From: Anarhynchus alexandrinus
Lineage: Eukaryota; Chordata; Aves; Charadriiformes; Charadriidae
Assembly: GCA_008711295.1 (NCBI GenBank)
Contig: VUYV01000035.1
Coordinates: 4,746,161-4,810,160 of the forward strand
DNA: 64,000 nucleotides
Direction: 5' to 3'
Shown here: one piece after another, positions 13,962-27,319 of the stretch
Layout: the number at the start of each line of letters is the position of its first letter
How positions within the stretch are numbered: the first letter of the stretch is position 1
The notes under the pieces: model-generated
The model's input: the letters and a program-made list of their open reading frames with translations, nothing else
Told to the model about the DNA's origin: nothing
Databases searched by the model: none
Made by a program: the position numbers and the translations under genes

Positions 13962-16900
13962 ATCACAGGATGAAAAAATATTCTACAGAATTGGGAAAGG
14001 ACAGAAACAATGCCCATCTCAACGCATTTTTGTGCGTACCCAGGGTCCTCACCATCTTTACACAGAACCTATCATGCTTTAGATATTGAACTATGTAAAG
14101 AAGAGAATAGATTTCCAGCCCGAAAGCCAAACATCTGCAAAATCTGCTCTTTCAGCTCCAAAATATTCTTGTTTCTCAGAATTCCATGGTGTCCCCCAGG
14201 AAACAGAATTCCAAAAGCTTCAAGGAGACATTTGCTATCATGAAAGACGCTGTCACTGACCACCCATTCTACAGTCCTTCAAATATAGTAAGTTATATAC
14301 AAGAATATTGGTCAGACAATGGTGGTACGTACTGCGGAGGGTTGGGGTTTTCAACTCTCTGATTTCTATGGCTTTCTCTTTAATGGCATTGAACACATTT
14401 AAACTTTTGTTTATGAAGTCAGAAAGCCCATTTCCTTTAAAAATTTTTTTTTTTAGTATTTATTTATGAACCTTAATATACATAATACCAGATACACAGT
14501 AGATGAATGGTTTCAGAATTCACAGCAACTGCTTAGCTTACCAACATGAGCTTCCTAATAGGAATCCAAGTACTATTTCTTTCTATTACCACATACAAAA
14601 CGTTGACTCAAACTCTGATGATTTCAGCATCTTATGCTGATAACTTGCTATTAACTCACCGCCATAGATACTAACTCTCAGATTTAATTCTTGTCAGTCG
14701 AGAAATTGCTTCTGCTTCTCCAAAACACAAAGGCTGCTGTCATTTTGACTGACGTAAGCTACCATAAGTGATTTTTCAAATGGACAAATTTATCCCCAGA
14801 GACAGCAAGATTCCAACTAGGGCATGTTTGTCTTCCTCTGCAGCAAATCTTGAGTTGGTGCTTAAAGCAAGAAAGCACCAGAAGCGAGAGCGAGCATTTC
14901 TCTGTGACTGTCATTGCAAAACAAAAAGTGTTTCCACACATTCCATGCAAAATAACCCCACACTGCTGCAAAGGTCAGAGTCAGCAGTGACAACGCAGCA
15001 TCCCTTCCCCCTTACTGGGTTAGTCCCATCTGGGTAGATGTGGACAGAGGATGCCATCCTGTCAAGTTCTCCTCTTACACCACGGGTAACAGCTGGAACA
15101 ACCAAAACCCACACAGAGAAGGCCAGACACACACCTGGGAGATGAGACAGAAGAAAGCAGCTCAACAGATACGTCCAGCAGTGCTGTTTTCTATTTTTCC
15201 ATTCCTCCACCCTGCCACGAAGCAGGCCAAGAACAGCTCCGTTCCCCTGAGCACACTATACTCAGGCACACCCTTTCACCACCAATAACTCAGGAGCACT
15301 CATCACTTACTCCTTGACTCAAGACTTGCCCCTTCTGGGACTTCCTTGAAGTCCTTCTTCCCGTTAGAGCAGCTTCTGCACGTCAGCAAGGAGTCTGAAG
15401 TGGCGGGTCCTGAGTATGTGGGGTATGTGTCCATGAAGTTAAACACTGAGACAGCTTCAGCAAACTTAAAGAGAATCTCTGACACATTAAAGATCAACAC
15501 AGCATTCTTCTGAATGAGCCACACAATCTGGCAGTGCTCCCTCCAACATCAGTATCAATTTCCTCCATCAACAGGAGACGGAATAACAGCAACTTCCTCT
15601 CTATAATGCAGCCCTTAATTGTCCCAGACCGAATACTGGCTCCCAGAGGCTATTCATTCTGCTCTATAGGTAACCATGTTCTAGACAAGATGCAACAGCT
15701 TTTATCAGCCAACGTTAAATGCTGCAGGAAGCCCAGAAGGCGCGTATGGAGGCTGCTAATAACATTAATCTACCACATCACTGCACTGGCTCCAACTGAA
15801 CACGCAAACCACTGCTGAGAGCTACGTGGGTACTCCAGTGACCAGAAAATGCTTGCAAGCTCGCGCTCACTGAGAGACAGCAAATCCATACAAACACTGC
15901 CAGATCAGGTTTTTCCCCCCCTTGTATCAGCTCCACAACACCTCTGATCCCCCTCGTAATGACAAAGTCTTCATTGATTTCAACAGAACTCAGCAAGACC
16001 TAGCAGAAAATGAACTAAAGAAAAGAGGGAAATGTCAAGTGAGTCATTAGCGGGTAGAGAAAGGAACTGTGTAGTAAGTAGTCTTCAACATACTTTTCCT
16101 CCTTTAAAATAAACGATGCCACAAATTGAGGGGATCCTTTGACATTAGTGAAGCTGCAGCAATAACAAGCCCTGCACAGTCTGCAGGAATGAGGAATTCC
16201 TTGACTCAAAGGGGTTACTTACGCCAAATGCCAATAAATACACAGGTAAAATTAACCTGCTTGTTTGGAAATCTCTAGATAGGAGTTCAGATCTTAAACA
16301 CAGGAGCAGACCCAAAAAGACAGAGGAGCAAGTAAACCAGCACCAAACCAGAAGATTTTTCCCAACTTCTAACAGCTAGGAAAATTCCTTTATTTTTTCA
16401 TCTTTTGGCTGCCAATGTCATGACCTTTGCGTTGAGCAGGTGTTCGGATACTGAAGTGGGAGGAGAATGTATTTCCCACCATTAGCAGGAGCAGGCATGG
16501 TCCCACTATGTTTCTAACTCTGTCACAGCACAGACATATTTTCTTTTGAACATCCTTTGGTGCGTACTTCCATGCATGCATCTTTTTTATTTGATTTGCC
16601 CTCGGTTACCACAACACAGCCCTTTTCTAGGGCTGGTTACTACAGCAACAGAATCTGTTTGAGTTTGGTAGCAACACATTGCAGGCATCAAAAAATATGC
16701 TATTAGCTCAAGAAACATGAAACTACATGTCAGCAGCCCATGCCACAGAGATATCTTCCCGTAATATCTCGCCTCTGTCTCTCTAATTACGAAACTATGA
16801 ATCCCCGTGTCCTTGGCAGACCACAAGCCTGAGCAACCTCTGCCTTCAAAGGATGCACAACAGAGGCGCGCTGCCCACCATCTCCTGTGTGCCTGGCATG

Positions 16901-19900
16901 GCAGAGAAACCACAACAAGCCACGTTTGATGGACTTCACGGCCAGAAGTGTATTAGAGTCCATGAGATGTTACAGCTTGCACCAGAAGTTAAAGCCAAAG
17001 TTTCACTTTAAATCCCATATGGTATCACATCTGCATTCTTCTGCACACACGTATTAGAACTAATAATTTTTTTTTTCAAAAGAAGGTTTGGGGGTGGGTT
17101 GTGGTTGGAGGAATCTTCCTGTATTGTCATTTCACTGCAAAGAGACTGTATTAGACATTACATGAAGTGACGCCGCTGAACTCTTGCACAACTCAGAAAA
17201 AAAAACCCAACCTCTCAGTGCACTGGGTTATTTCTATCTAATTCACTGCCTTGGGACACAAGAGGGGTTTTATTGCAGCAGGTGAACAATCACTAGCACT
17301 GAGCTGTCAGGTGAGAGGCTGCTTCTTCCCCCCCAGCTACAAAACAGCCCAAACGCAGCATATACGCACTGGACATCAGCAATATACTGAAGACAGCACG
17401 GACTGGTCAACCTGATCATTTCTCAGCCACAGCCAGCCATGATGGAAAGTTCGGCCAGACTATTACCGCTGTTATTAATTAGTTTCTATCCTGAGGGAAC
17501 GACCTATGCCAGATTTGCTCCTAATTTAAACTGAGGGAACTTACCCAAAAACACTTTATCCGGTCACACACAGTGTAGCCCCTACTGAGTGAGCATGCTA
17601 TTATGAGAAAGCAAACTGATATAAATATAGCGCAGTGACAGTATACACTCTGCAGTTATTTCCTCTGCGAAACAGAGAAGAATGAAGTGGGTAAGCTGCT
17701 CAGCCAGCTTTCTGCTAAGGCCACTGAAAACTGCACTGACGACATCAACAAAAATAATCAGTTAAAGACAAATCTGAGCAAATAATTCTCAAGCAACGTT
17801 TCAAACTGAGGAGTCTGACCTCCTCTCAAGCATTCACAAGCCTCAGAAGAAATTTACATTTCCACCAGCTTCTTCTCCATTTATATTCATTCACAGAAGA
17901 GATTTTTTTGCCTGTAATTTTTTCCTGTTAGCTTTTATTTTTACTGGCCAAATTGATTGCAAGTTGCTGTAAGAATTAATCATCCCATATCTGAAAACCT
18001 ACTTGTGATGGATAGGCTGGAACACGACAGATATTAAACTTCACTGTTGGTATGGCTGATTGGTTGAGTGCACATACACATGCACTCTTCTGCAACCCAT
18101 AATTCACATGTAGAAATTCAAATTATGATTTTCATAGCTAAAGCCAGTAAAGCAAACAACCCCAAAATGCTGCTTGTTGGTTTTGGTGTTTTTTTTAAAC
18201 TCTACATGCAGAAAGGAACATGGTTAGAAGCATATGTCTGAAGAAAAAATAATGAAGCAGCATATAGTAAGCAGAAATCATTTTCTGGCCCTATTTTCCC
18301 AGCTACAGTTGAACTGCCAGCTTTAAAGAAGTTATTTTAGCATACAAGATGAATGTACCTCAGGAACAAAAAGAATCACTCTTCCTAATCCTCCTCTCAC
18401 GCACCCGCCTCAATCCTGTTCTCAGACATGAAGCATTGCTTAAAAAATGCCCATGGAACAGACTGAAAGAAGTTGCTGCTTCTCGATATCGTTATTTATA
18501 ATAGATAATCTTAGAATCACTCTTAATTCCAGCTCATCATTTATGGTGCTGGCAAAGTTGCTGCTGTGAATTTAGTCTCATTATTCACCTTTGGGTTGTA
18601 CAGTATCTTGTATTTTATATATCATCCTGTTTTATCCAGCGGATACCTCACAACTACTTACAGAACCAAGTGAAGGTGAGTAATGATCCAAGAACAAAGC
18701 TGAAATACTGTGATTTTACGGCCAGTTACAGGAAAACATGGAGACACTTTGAATATGCAGAAGAAGTAGCAGTACATCGCAGAATGCCATAGCATGCTAT
18801 ATAGTTAGTCTTTCCCTCAGGCCTCTGTGCTATCCCAAGACACTGAACACCATTTCAGAAAGTCAGGCAGGACTGTTGAGCTTTGCTGTCTATTGTCACA
18901 CCCCAGCTCTGCTCAGTTATGCTTGGGAACTTGATAAAAATATCTTTGCAAAAGAAAATAACTACTAATGGGATCATCCACTCAGTTGACAGTCAAGACA
19001 AAACAGGGATGATAGGATGAGTGCACAGAGTTTTGGTTACTAGAAACTACACTAACAAGTGCAGAAGGATCGAATTAATGGCATCACACACTTCACTGAT
19101 TTACTGCATTGGAGCCATTTATCTAGTGACAAGTCCTGCAGAAAGAGGAACTAGCCAAGCTGGTCAGTTTTTTTAGAAGACAACTTCACCCACAACATCC
19201 TCTTTAAACCTGCTGGAGAGGAGACTACTGTTGAAATGCATGAGCACTTTACCCTAATAACAGAGATGTTTCATTGTATAATTGAAGCCAAATTTCATAC
19301 CTTAACCATCTGGAAAAATTTTGCAACATGATCACCAGAATCATGAGTTCTACTTCAGGCTCACCGTATCTCAAAATAGACCTCACCAGCTTCCGCACCC
19401 CATTCCATTACAGGGATCACATTATCTGGGGTCCTGCCACGGCATGCTGGGTCACAGCACCTACTCCGTAACAGGCACTTCCTTGCTAAAATATGACGGT
19501 GGCAGTGACAAGACACGCGTCTCCTCCCAGCCTACTTATACTGCGATGATTGCTCACACATAGATAAATGCTTCGGAACAGGAAGGGAACTACGGTATTT
19601 TTGGGGAAAAGAAATAATCAGTACATATGCCACTTGGAAATTCTCAAAACTCAAAACCATAAGCTAAAACTCAACCATAAGCAACCAATATCAGAATTTA
19701 AAGCAATCCGGGCAAACACAATAGAAGGAGTGAGCATCTTTCTAATCATCCAGTAATAACCACCATGGCTGTCAACCTTTACCATTGCTACAACAAAAGC
19801 AAATATCCCTGTGTTTCCCTGCTGCTTACAACTGCTTGATGTAGAGACCCATGCCAAGTTACCTTCACAAGCACAGCAGCACATGAAGAGGCCTCAAGGC

Positions 19901-19992
19901 ATCCCTCCCACTGGCATCAAATAGGTAAGACAAGAGCGAGATGCCAGCCCGCAAGGAAAGCCTTCAGTCAGAAGTTGTTCAGAGAGCCTTAC

Positions 19993-20458
19993 CTATGTAC
20001 AGGGAGGAATCTTTCCGCCTCACGTGGTCATCAATGTAGGAAACTCCCAGGGGCTGGACAGGGGTAGCACCAATGCCCAGGAGGACCTGTGCTCCAATGA
20101 GCAGCAAGTACATCATGTTGGTAGCAGTCCTATTCCTGCAGATAAGGTCCGGGTCTGGTCCCTCATCGCTGGTGGACCCGTTGGCAGCACACACATCCCT
20201 CCCTTCAGCCCCCCAGCGTATTTCTCCTGATTCGTATTCATACTGGTGGGTCAGAAATTCAGGCAACGCGGAAAGGAGGGCACCCAAGGCCATGACTATC
20301 CCTCCACATCCTATCAAGCGTGGCCGGTGTCCTCGGGCTCCGAAGTAGCTCACGAAGAGGATGAGGGCCAGGTTGCCAATCTCGAAGCTGCTGGCAATGA
20401 CACCCACGTCAGCACTCTGGAGGTTGAATCGCCGCTCCAAGGTGGTTAAAACACTCAC
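19993..20458 (-). CDS. SLCO3A1: SLCO3A1 coding exon 2 (organic anion transporter OATP3A1)
   Basis: This 466-nt exon encodes 155 complete codons plus one base (entry phase 0, exit phase 1). OATP3A1 is a 12-helix plasma-membrane carrier of the SLCO family, reported to transport prostaglandins, thyroxine and other organic anions. Reading the minus strand, the exon starts VSVLTTLERRF, the end of helix 1. Residues 18-37 are helix 2 (VGVIASSFEIGNLALILFVS), followed by the short loop GARGHRPRLIG, where G-R-x-R-P is the MFS-like turn. Helix 3 is about 49-66. An extracellular loop (67-112) carries two N-glycosylation sequons, NGS at 93 and NRT at 109. Helix 4 is about 115-135, followed by PVQPLGVSYIDDHV, highly conserved in OATPs. 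Flanking signals are acceptor TTTGTTGTAG (AG at 20459-20460) and donor ATAG|GTAAGG (GT at 19991-19992). The near identity to mammalian SLCO3A1 that I recall makes the assignment to this paralogue firm. No frame damage is seen. Confidence 0.97.
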
Positions 20459-20500
20459 CTACAACAAAGAAATTCAGAGAAAATTACTGAAAGGGAATAC
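20459..20500 (-). promoter_or_regulatory. SLCO3A1: 3' splice site of intron 1 with an adjoining 5'-splice-site-like exon start
   Basis: On the minus strand the intron ends in a pyrimidine-rich tract and TTTGTTGTAG. The first six exon bases are GTGAGT, a consensus donor. A second AG sits 28 nt upstream (CCCTTTCAG); using it would add a length not divisible by three, so the proximal AG is preferred. The composite AG|GTGAGT has the form of a recursive-splice site. Confidence 0.8.
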
Positions 20501-21199
20501 GTTCTGCCTTCTGTCCTGCCCATATGTCCTGGTGAAGCATAAGTTTCCTTGACTTTCCCTTGGAGCCAAAAACCTACACATCAAGGACATCCAAATCACA
20601 GTATTGTAGGAGTTGACCTCCAAGCATGATCTGACTATTCAAATACAGCCACATCAGAAGGTCCTAATACCAAGTGACATTTCACAGCCTACCACCTGTC
20701 TGAGCACATGTTCATTTCCAAATTCCTGTGTACATCAATGTATATTTTGGGTGCCTGCAGAGACCCATGACTCCACGATTGGTTCGCCTCTCTTTGGGCT
20801 CCCTTTCTATCTGAATGCACAGCCTTCGCAGTGCAAACGCTGGCCCACAAAATCAAGGCACAAAGCACACCAAGCCTCACATCATGCCGGGCACCCAATC
20901 TTTCTCTTGGAATGAATCGCAGTTAGCGAGCAGCAGAAAACCTTGCGGATATTTGGCTCGTACATCAGCACAAGACCATCAAGTCAGTCAGAGACAGTGA
21001 TGCACAAACAGGCAATTTGGCCAGCATAGAAGGCTTCTATTAAAGTACATAAATAAAATGCTGATCAAAGGGTTTAAACTGTTTGTGGATTACTTAATGA
21101 CTGGGATCGTCACTTACAGAATAGTTTGGAAAAGACAGGCCAATTAAGGTTTACATAGAAGATTTAAATCCACCGCGAAGAAGGGAAGATTTAACTAAC

Positions 21200-21560
21200 A
21201 GTGGTTATTTAACACAAGGAGAGAAGCACATGAATAGTCTTCAAATATTTAACATTGCTGTGAAAAGGAAAGACCTATTCTTTGTATTCACAATGGGCAG
21301 GACAAGAAGTGACAGGTTTAAACTGCAGCAGAGGCGATTTAGGTTAAATACAAGGTGGGGAGAAACCAGACTTTTGCTGGTAAGGATTGTGAAGCACTGA
21401 AACACGCTGCCTGGGGAGGCTGCAGAGGTCTTTAAAAAAGCAGAGACCAGCATCTGTCGGGAAAGACACAGGTATGACTGATCTTGCCATAGGCCAGGAA
21501 AATGAACCAGATGATCTTGTGAGAGCTCTTCCAGTCTTGATTACGTGGCACAATGAAACA
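21200..21560 (+). repeat. Ancient CR1-type LINE 3' fragment
   Basis: Plus-strand translation across several frames gives a worn copy of the C-terminal end of CR1 ORF2. There is a motif like GRTRSDRFKLQQRRFRLNTR, then IVKHWNTLPGE with the W replaced by a stop, then EVFKKAETS. This is followed by the nucleotide order typical of older CR1/L3-like 3' ends, 'gaaccagatgatcttgtgag' and then 'tcttccagtc'. Stops and frameshifts mark it as inactive. It lies antisense to SLCO3A1, about 740 bp upstream of exon 2 in transcript order. It is clearly more diverged than the copies near 32 and 39 kb. Confidence 0.75.
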
Positions 21561-23059
21561 CAACGTGGATTTTCTTCAACAGTCATAGCACCGATCAGAA
21601 TACAAAGATGAATCATTAGGTACCTCACTTGCTGTCATCCCTGCTCAAGGGAGAAAATGCAGCGCATTCTCACATCTATAGCAGTGTCCCCCTTATACGG
21701 GAAAAAAAATAACAAAAGAAATCCTGAACATGGCACAGAAATGCCAAAAACTTTTATCTTGGATAAAAGACTATCTTGTTTTTCGGATTCCAAAAGATGA
21801 AAGTATTTTAGGTTGTCCTAAACCAGGCAGGTTTCTCTACGCAAAAAAATTGTGATAAAGACCTCAGAGCAGAAGGTAGCCCCTGGATAGAATAAAAATA
21901 GCCTCCCACTGGAGGCACTGAAAATCTTTGCTGATAAACCTCACGAAGCAGGACCCAGTCTGACCGACTTTAAAGTATTGTGACAGCAGCTCTTCTCTGG
22001 GGGCAGTTAGCCTCTGCTAGGGTACACCAGGGCACAGTTGGACAAAGACAGCCCCTTCGGCAACAAAATGGAAAAATGGAAACAACCCACTTCTGCTGCT
22101 TTGCATAAGCAAGAGCTCCCAAATCTGACCCTGATAAGTGTCCAAGTCAGATCTCCAAAGTTAGACTGTTTTCACAATTTTTGAAAATTAAGCCTTCATC
22201 CCATACAGGCAGTTATCATTTTATACCACTGCTGTAATCCTCCCCCACTAAAGAGCCAAAAACTGAGCAAGACAAAAAAAACCACAACACAACCCTAAAA
22301 AAATCAAACCCTGTGACTGAAGACAATGCAATAGCAGTAATTCTTCCCCATGCCAAAGCCAAGTGAAGATGTCTGTGTCAGAGGGAGAGGCGACCGCCAC
22401 TTCATCTGAAACAGGGGGTGCTGGTACCTGTTGGGATGAAAGGGCTCTGTGATTCATCAGGGGAAATGGGGTCCTCTTGTGTGAGGGCACAGCACAGCCT
22501 GTCCCTGCTCCAGCGACCTCGGCCACGCTGCTCAGTGAGCAGTGCTAAAGCACATATCTAAGAGTAGTGTCACCGTTCCCAACTCCCAAGGGCAACAGAG
22601 CTGAGCAGATAGGGACAGACACTTTTGGTACTAGAAAACACTAGGTTGGTATTTTCAGAGCAAGGTACACCAAGGTGGAGGGACACGGACAACATCCCAT
22701 CGCCCCAAGCTGCCCCACCAGGCACTCATGGGATGGAGCAACTTTTATCATCCACAACACAGGACCGGTTTTATTGCAAGGTGTGATCTAACAGGGCTGG
22801 TGCAGTCAGACTGGTAGGGCTCCAGACTCCAACACCACATGGCAAACACCAACAAACTCTAAGCAATGCAAAGCCCTTGCTATGGGAGCCCTCCTTCATA
22901 CTACCACCTCCAGCACATCCCTGAGGAACATGCCTATAGTTGAGGTCCCATGAATGCCAATTTTGGCAGAATGGGGAATTTTTCCAAGATGAGTATATAA
23001 CTCTAAGCATGCAAAATCATGTCCATGTTGCTCATTTCAGAGCTGTACCTAGATAGGAA

Positions 23060-23220
23060 ACTCATAATTACTCATTACAGCTGTGTAAACTGAGGCATAA
23101 AGAGCCAAATTTAATGAGAGAAGTACAGTCAACAAAATTAATTCATGATGGAATAATTTAGGCTGGAAGATTGAAAGCCAACAGAAGTGATTTCCCAAGG
23201 CCAACTGGCTTTGGAAGTCT
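23060..23220 (-). repeat. Possible MIR relic, reverse orientation
   Basis: The stretch has 'ctgtgtaaactgaggcataaag', close to the reversed MIR core 'gaggaaactgaggcacagag'. About 80 nt later comes 'aagtgatttcccaaggcca', matching the reversed 'aagtgacttgcccaaggtca'. In an intact MIR these two parts are almost adjacent, so an insertion or chance is needed to explain the spacing. Confidence 0.4.
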
Positions 23221-26200
23221 CTCCCACATTTCAACCTGACCGCCAAATTTTAGGCATATACAAGTGGCTAGAAAGCAGGATGGCATTTAGAAACACTTGG
23301 GTGCCACACCTTAAAAAGGCCAGATTTTGGACAGTTGGACTTCAAATAAAAAACTGTATCATTTCTAAGTGCAATTCACAGGGCAGGGACAGTAAATTCA
23401 TGACAAACCTGGCAATTAAACCCAGAAGTCCCAGTTCTCATTCTGCTCTTATTTCAGTGGGACTTTAGTTGTTCTTTTCTTTTTGTAAAAAGCTAAACCA
23501 CTCATAACAGGGAAACAGCGTCTCAGCATCCCCTAACAGTTTCTCGCTTTGTTTTGGTGAGGAGGCTGAAACAAAAGGAGGAGGAGGACAGAACACAAAC
23601 TCCAATCCTCCCGATAGAAGCAGGCAGGAGCTCTTATTCCTCTGGCCAGATCACACTGCATTTCCCAGCCTGCTCCTTCTGGCTGTAGCGCTGCCACCCA
23701 GTGCTATCAATCAGCCCTGTTGTTATTAAGTGGGGTACGGGGTGCAGGGCTGGGGTGGGCAGCACACTGAACGAACAAAACTATCACATCAGCCTTGAGC
23801 ATCCAGAGGAAAACAGCGTCTGAGTACAAAGCGCTGACACCAGCACCAGCAAAGCAGCCTCTGAAACACTGACAGTCGTGGGGAGGGGGGTGGAAATCCC
23901 AAAATAAAAATAGGGCTGAGAAATAAACTGTCTACATGCAGATTTTTAGCCAGAGAACACCAGGAACGCAACTGCATTACATCCAGGGTGGCTGCAGCCC
24001 AGACAGCACAGCCCAAATTCTCGCTTTGACATTGGCTGTGACCTTAAATACACAGGCCGATGACAAAATCGGCATTAGCACAGCAGAGATGTTACCTGCA
24101 TTTATTCAAAACAAACCTTTGCCCACAGCCAGAACCATTCTCCCACCCTTCTCTACACCTCACCTTTACGGGGCTTGCTGCGTATACGGTGTAACCTGAC
24201 TGAATACCTGCAGTTTGCATGGGGGATGCTCCCGGTGCCCTTGTAACTTCAATAAAAGAACACTGTACTGTCCATATTTCCTTTCACAAGCCTGCTCCGC
24301 AGCAGGTAAGCCATCACTGCTCCTAGACACAAATGCTGTTTATTGAGAGTTACATAAAATGTTGCAAAAGACGCGACAGTTCCCTGTAAAATACTGATGT
24401 CACGTGAAAAGGCTGCAAGGATTATAAAGAGTCCCTGTGTGCTGAGACCAGGTGGAGCATCCAGGAGCGTAGCCCACGTGGACGTTGGTTTAACAGCAGG
24501 GACGTGGGGAATGGAGCGGTGCGACAGCACAGCGGCTTCAGATGGACAACCTCCTGCTAAAACACAGCGGGAAGTACCGGGAGCCCACGTTATGAGCTGC
24601 GAAGCTGCTATTTCCCGGCTCCTGTCAATTTACACAGCTGTTTTGCCCAGGATGGAAAGAATAGATTAAGAGGATATTCAGTTAAAAAAGCTTCTAACTT
24701 CAGATGAAAACAGTTACCAGGAAGCTATTACAACAAACCAGTGCAATTCACGCAGACAAAATACTGGGCCAAGTGGCTAGGAATGAGATGCACATGCGGT
24801 TCCACCCCAAAAAGTCAGTGGTGTGTAACCACCCACTGGACCACACAAGCCCGGATGAGGCAGGAGAGGACAGAGGCAGAGACAGTGCTGTAACCGTGGC
24901 AAATGCCAGTGCCCACGATGCTGGGAACAGTACCGAAGCAACAGTTTTGTACGGGTATGCAGCTGTGCTCAAGACAGCCAGCTCGACCTTGCCTGTTACT
25001 CTTACGTCCTCATGTCTGTCCTGCAGATCAGCTCTCCACAGGTCATTGAGGCTCTGACCAGCAAAAGTACTTTAGCTGCAGCACTGTACGCAGCCCCGAA
25101 TCGCGCCAGCCCCGTTACCTTCTTCCATGTCGCAAGGCCTCCACCACCCCCTTTGATAGGAACTGCCTTTCCATCTCTAACTGCCTCCTCTGTCTCCAGA
25201 GGGATTCCCATTTCACCCACTCCAGACATCTCCCCCACGCTTTTTAAGAGCAGCTCCACTACGATTTAGCTATGGCATCACAGAGATCAACAGGACCATG
25301 CGGCTGGTGTTCCTCCACAAGTTCATGCTCCTCCAGAGTAAGTCTACACCAGAACACTCAACTGGACCACTGAAAACTAAATCAGGTCGGGCATCTGCAC
25401 ACCTTGCTCATGCAGAAAGCAGGCTCGGGGATATAGAAAGGCCTTATGCCTTTTTGCAAACACACTGCCTGACATACAACAAGTAATGAAATCTATGCTT
25501 GCACGATCTCCTCTTCTTACAGAGCCATAGAAGTCTGCACACATGCGATGTCAAAGACCTGGGCAAAAAGGGCCTCCTAAGTCTACCCTAAGACACTCTT
25601 CAATGATTGAAAAAGGAAAATGATTTCACATAATGCGCACAGTGANTCACCACCTTAAAATTTTCCAGCCAAAGCAACTTATATTGCAGCCCCTGTAACT
25701 AAACCCAGGGAAGCTTTCACCATGCCATTCTGGACTTATTTCAATAATACATGCTCACATTCATCATTTCTGTCTGCCCCAAACCTACAGATCATGGCAT
25801 TTCTGAACAAAGGTAAATTTGTTCTCTCTATAGACTGTTTATTTTATATTAATGCTCAGCAAAAAAGCAATCCACAAACCTGCTTCACACTATTGCCCCA
25901 CTTTATCACTAAGAAATGAACTGAAGGCTGGGGGCACCATTATGGAGTCAGAGACACAGTGTGCTGAAAATGAATATCATATTGTTCGTATCTCCAATGA
26001 TCAAGTCATATTCACCCACAGAGTCTACAGATAAGTTCATTGTATTAATAATACACGGTTATATATAGAAAACACATTGACTTTATGCCTGAAGGGCCTT
26101 TTTAAAAGGCTTCTTTTTAATGTAAAATACATTTTCTCAGTTATGTGGTAAGAGATCGGACTTGAAGAGACATGTCTGCAGTGCTACAGGGTGTAAAATA

Positions 26201-27300
26201 ATTGCCTGGCAACTATGTTCCCAAAGGAAAACAAATGCGAACCGTCTCCCACAGTCTCCATTACAGAGCTGGGAAGCACAGGATTCCTCGAGGAGCCAAA
26301 GCGACCATCCGAGAAACAAAGCCACTGCTTCCACCCGCCTCCACTCGCTCCTTCAGATGTCACCTCGTCCTCTCTTCCAGCAGCCACATAGGGATGGAGC
26401 AAAGGGCTCTCCTCCCCATACAGCTGGTACCCATGGGCTCAGTGCCCCCCTTGCCACCCACCCTCCCAGCCCACAGCACAGCCACCAGGCTCAGGCTTCA
26501 GGCCCAGGGGAACGATGCTGATCCTCCGCTCTGAGGTTTTTCTGCTCCGCAGTTCCAGTGTTGAGATGATCACTTGTGGTTGAGCCCCATTTTTTAAAAT
26601 ACAGGCAATTCCCCCGGCATTTTGCCCGCTCCTTCCCCATCAGATGGCTGGGAGGAGAGCAACAAGCTTAAAACCCTTTGCCCAGCCCCAGGCATCAGCA
26701 TTCCTTGGCTGCTCCCCACCCCACTGAAACAGCGAGGAGGGCATCGGGACCTCCCATCTCAGGCTGCTGATCACTTGTGTCAACACCATTCCCGCTCCAA
26801 TCAAGTCAGTGGAAACTTAAAAGACGTTCTCGCCGCAGATGCCAACACCCGTACGAGCATAAGGGAAAGCAAAAAAAGGTGGCGACACGAACACACCCGA
26901 GCTGGCTCTGCTCAAGGTCTGGAAATCATCTCTGCATAGAAATTTGCATTCACGTGACAGGGATAATAGACGCCACAGCTGAACCACTGCTGAGAAGTAG
27001 GGTGTTATTAGCTTGGCTGGTGCTGCATGTGCCTCTGCTGTTTCTAGGCCAGCGCTGGAAAAATCTGCAAGTTACTGTACTGGTGCCACGAGGAGTTTGC
27101 AGCTCAGACCTATGCCTCACTGGTGTGAAAAATTCATATTTTGTTCTAGTCACCAGCTCTGAGATTACTGACACGGTCCACATTAAGCACACATTCAAGG
27201 TCAGTATTTGCAGTGGCCTGAGTAGAAAGGGTATTATCACCCCGTGCAGCGAGAGAAACAGCATGCTGCGCTCCTGGTCGAGGCAAGACATGCAGTTTTG

Positions 27301-27319
27301 GCACACACACACACCCCCC
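27301..27319 (+). repeat. Short (CA)n-C7 simple repeat
   Basis: A short CA dinucleotide run passes directly into seven C residues. It is followed at 27333-27372 by two adjacent near-identical 20-bp units, each containing 'gcagaaaactttt', a small local duplication. Confidence 0.8.

Larger units (their letters stand above)
1..19992 (-). other. SLCO3A1: Intron 2 of SLCO3A1 (5' part; continues past the left edge)
   Basis: This stretch lies downstream of the exon 2 donor (GTAAGG, read on the minus strand from 19992) and holds no further recognisable OATP exon. I looked for the expected exon 3 protein, which starts at transmembrane helix 4/5 and leads into the long loop before helix 6, in the minus-strand frames and did not find it, so intron 2 exceeds 19.9 kb. 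The many 60-170 aa open frames here are unrelated to any family I know, occur on both strands and overlap each other. I treat them as chance. Other contents are a GTAT microsatellite, A-rich and T-rich runs and two possible SINE relics, listed separately. The rest looks like ordinary unique intronic DNA. Confidence 0.85.

Noticed and set aside
21860..22030. Possible additional CR1 fragment
   Set aside because: Phrases such as 'cctcccactggaggcactga' hint at CR1 or another repeat, but there is no supporting protein motif or 3' end, so I left it unannotated.
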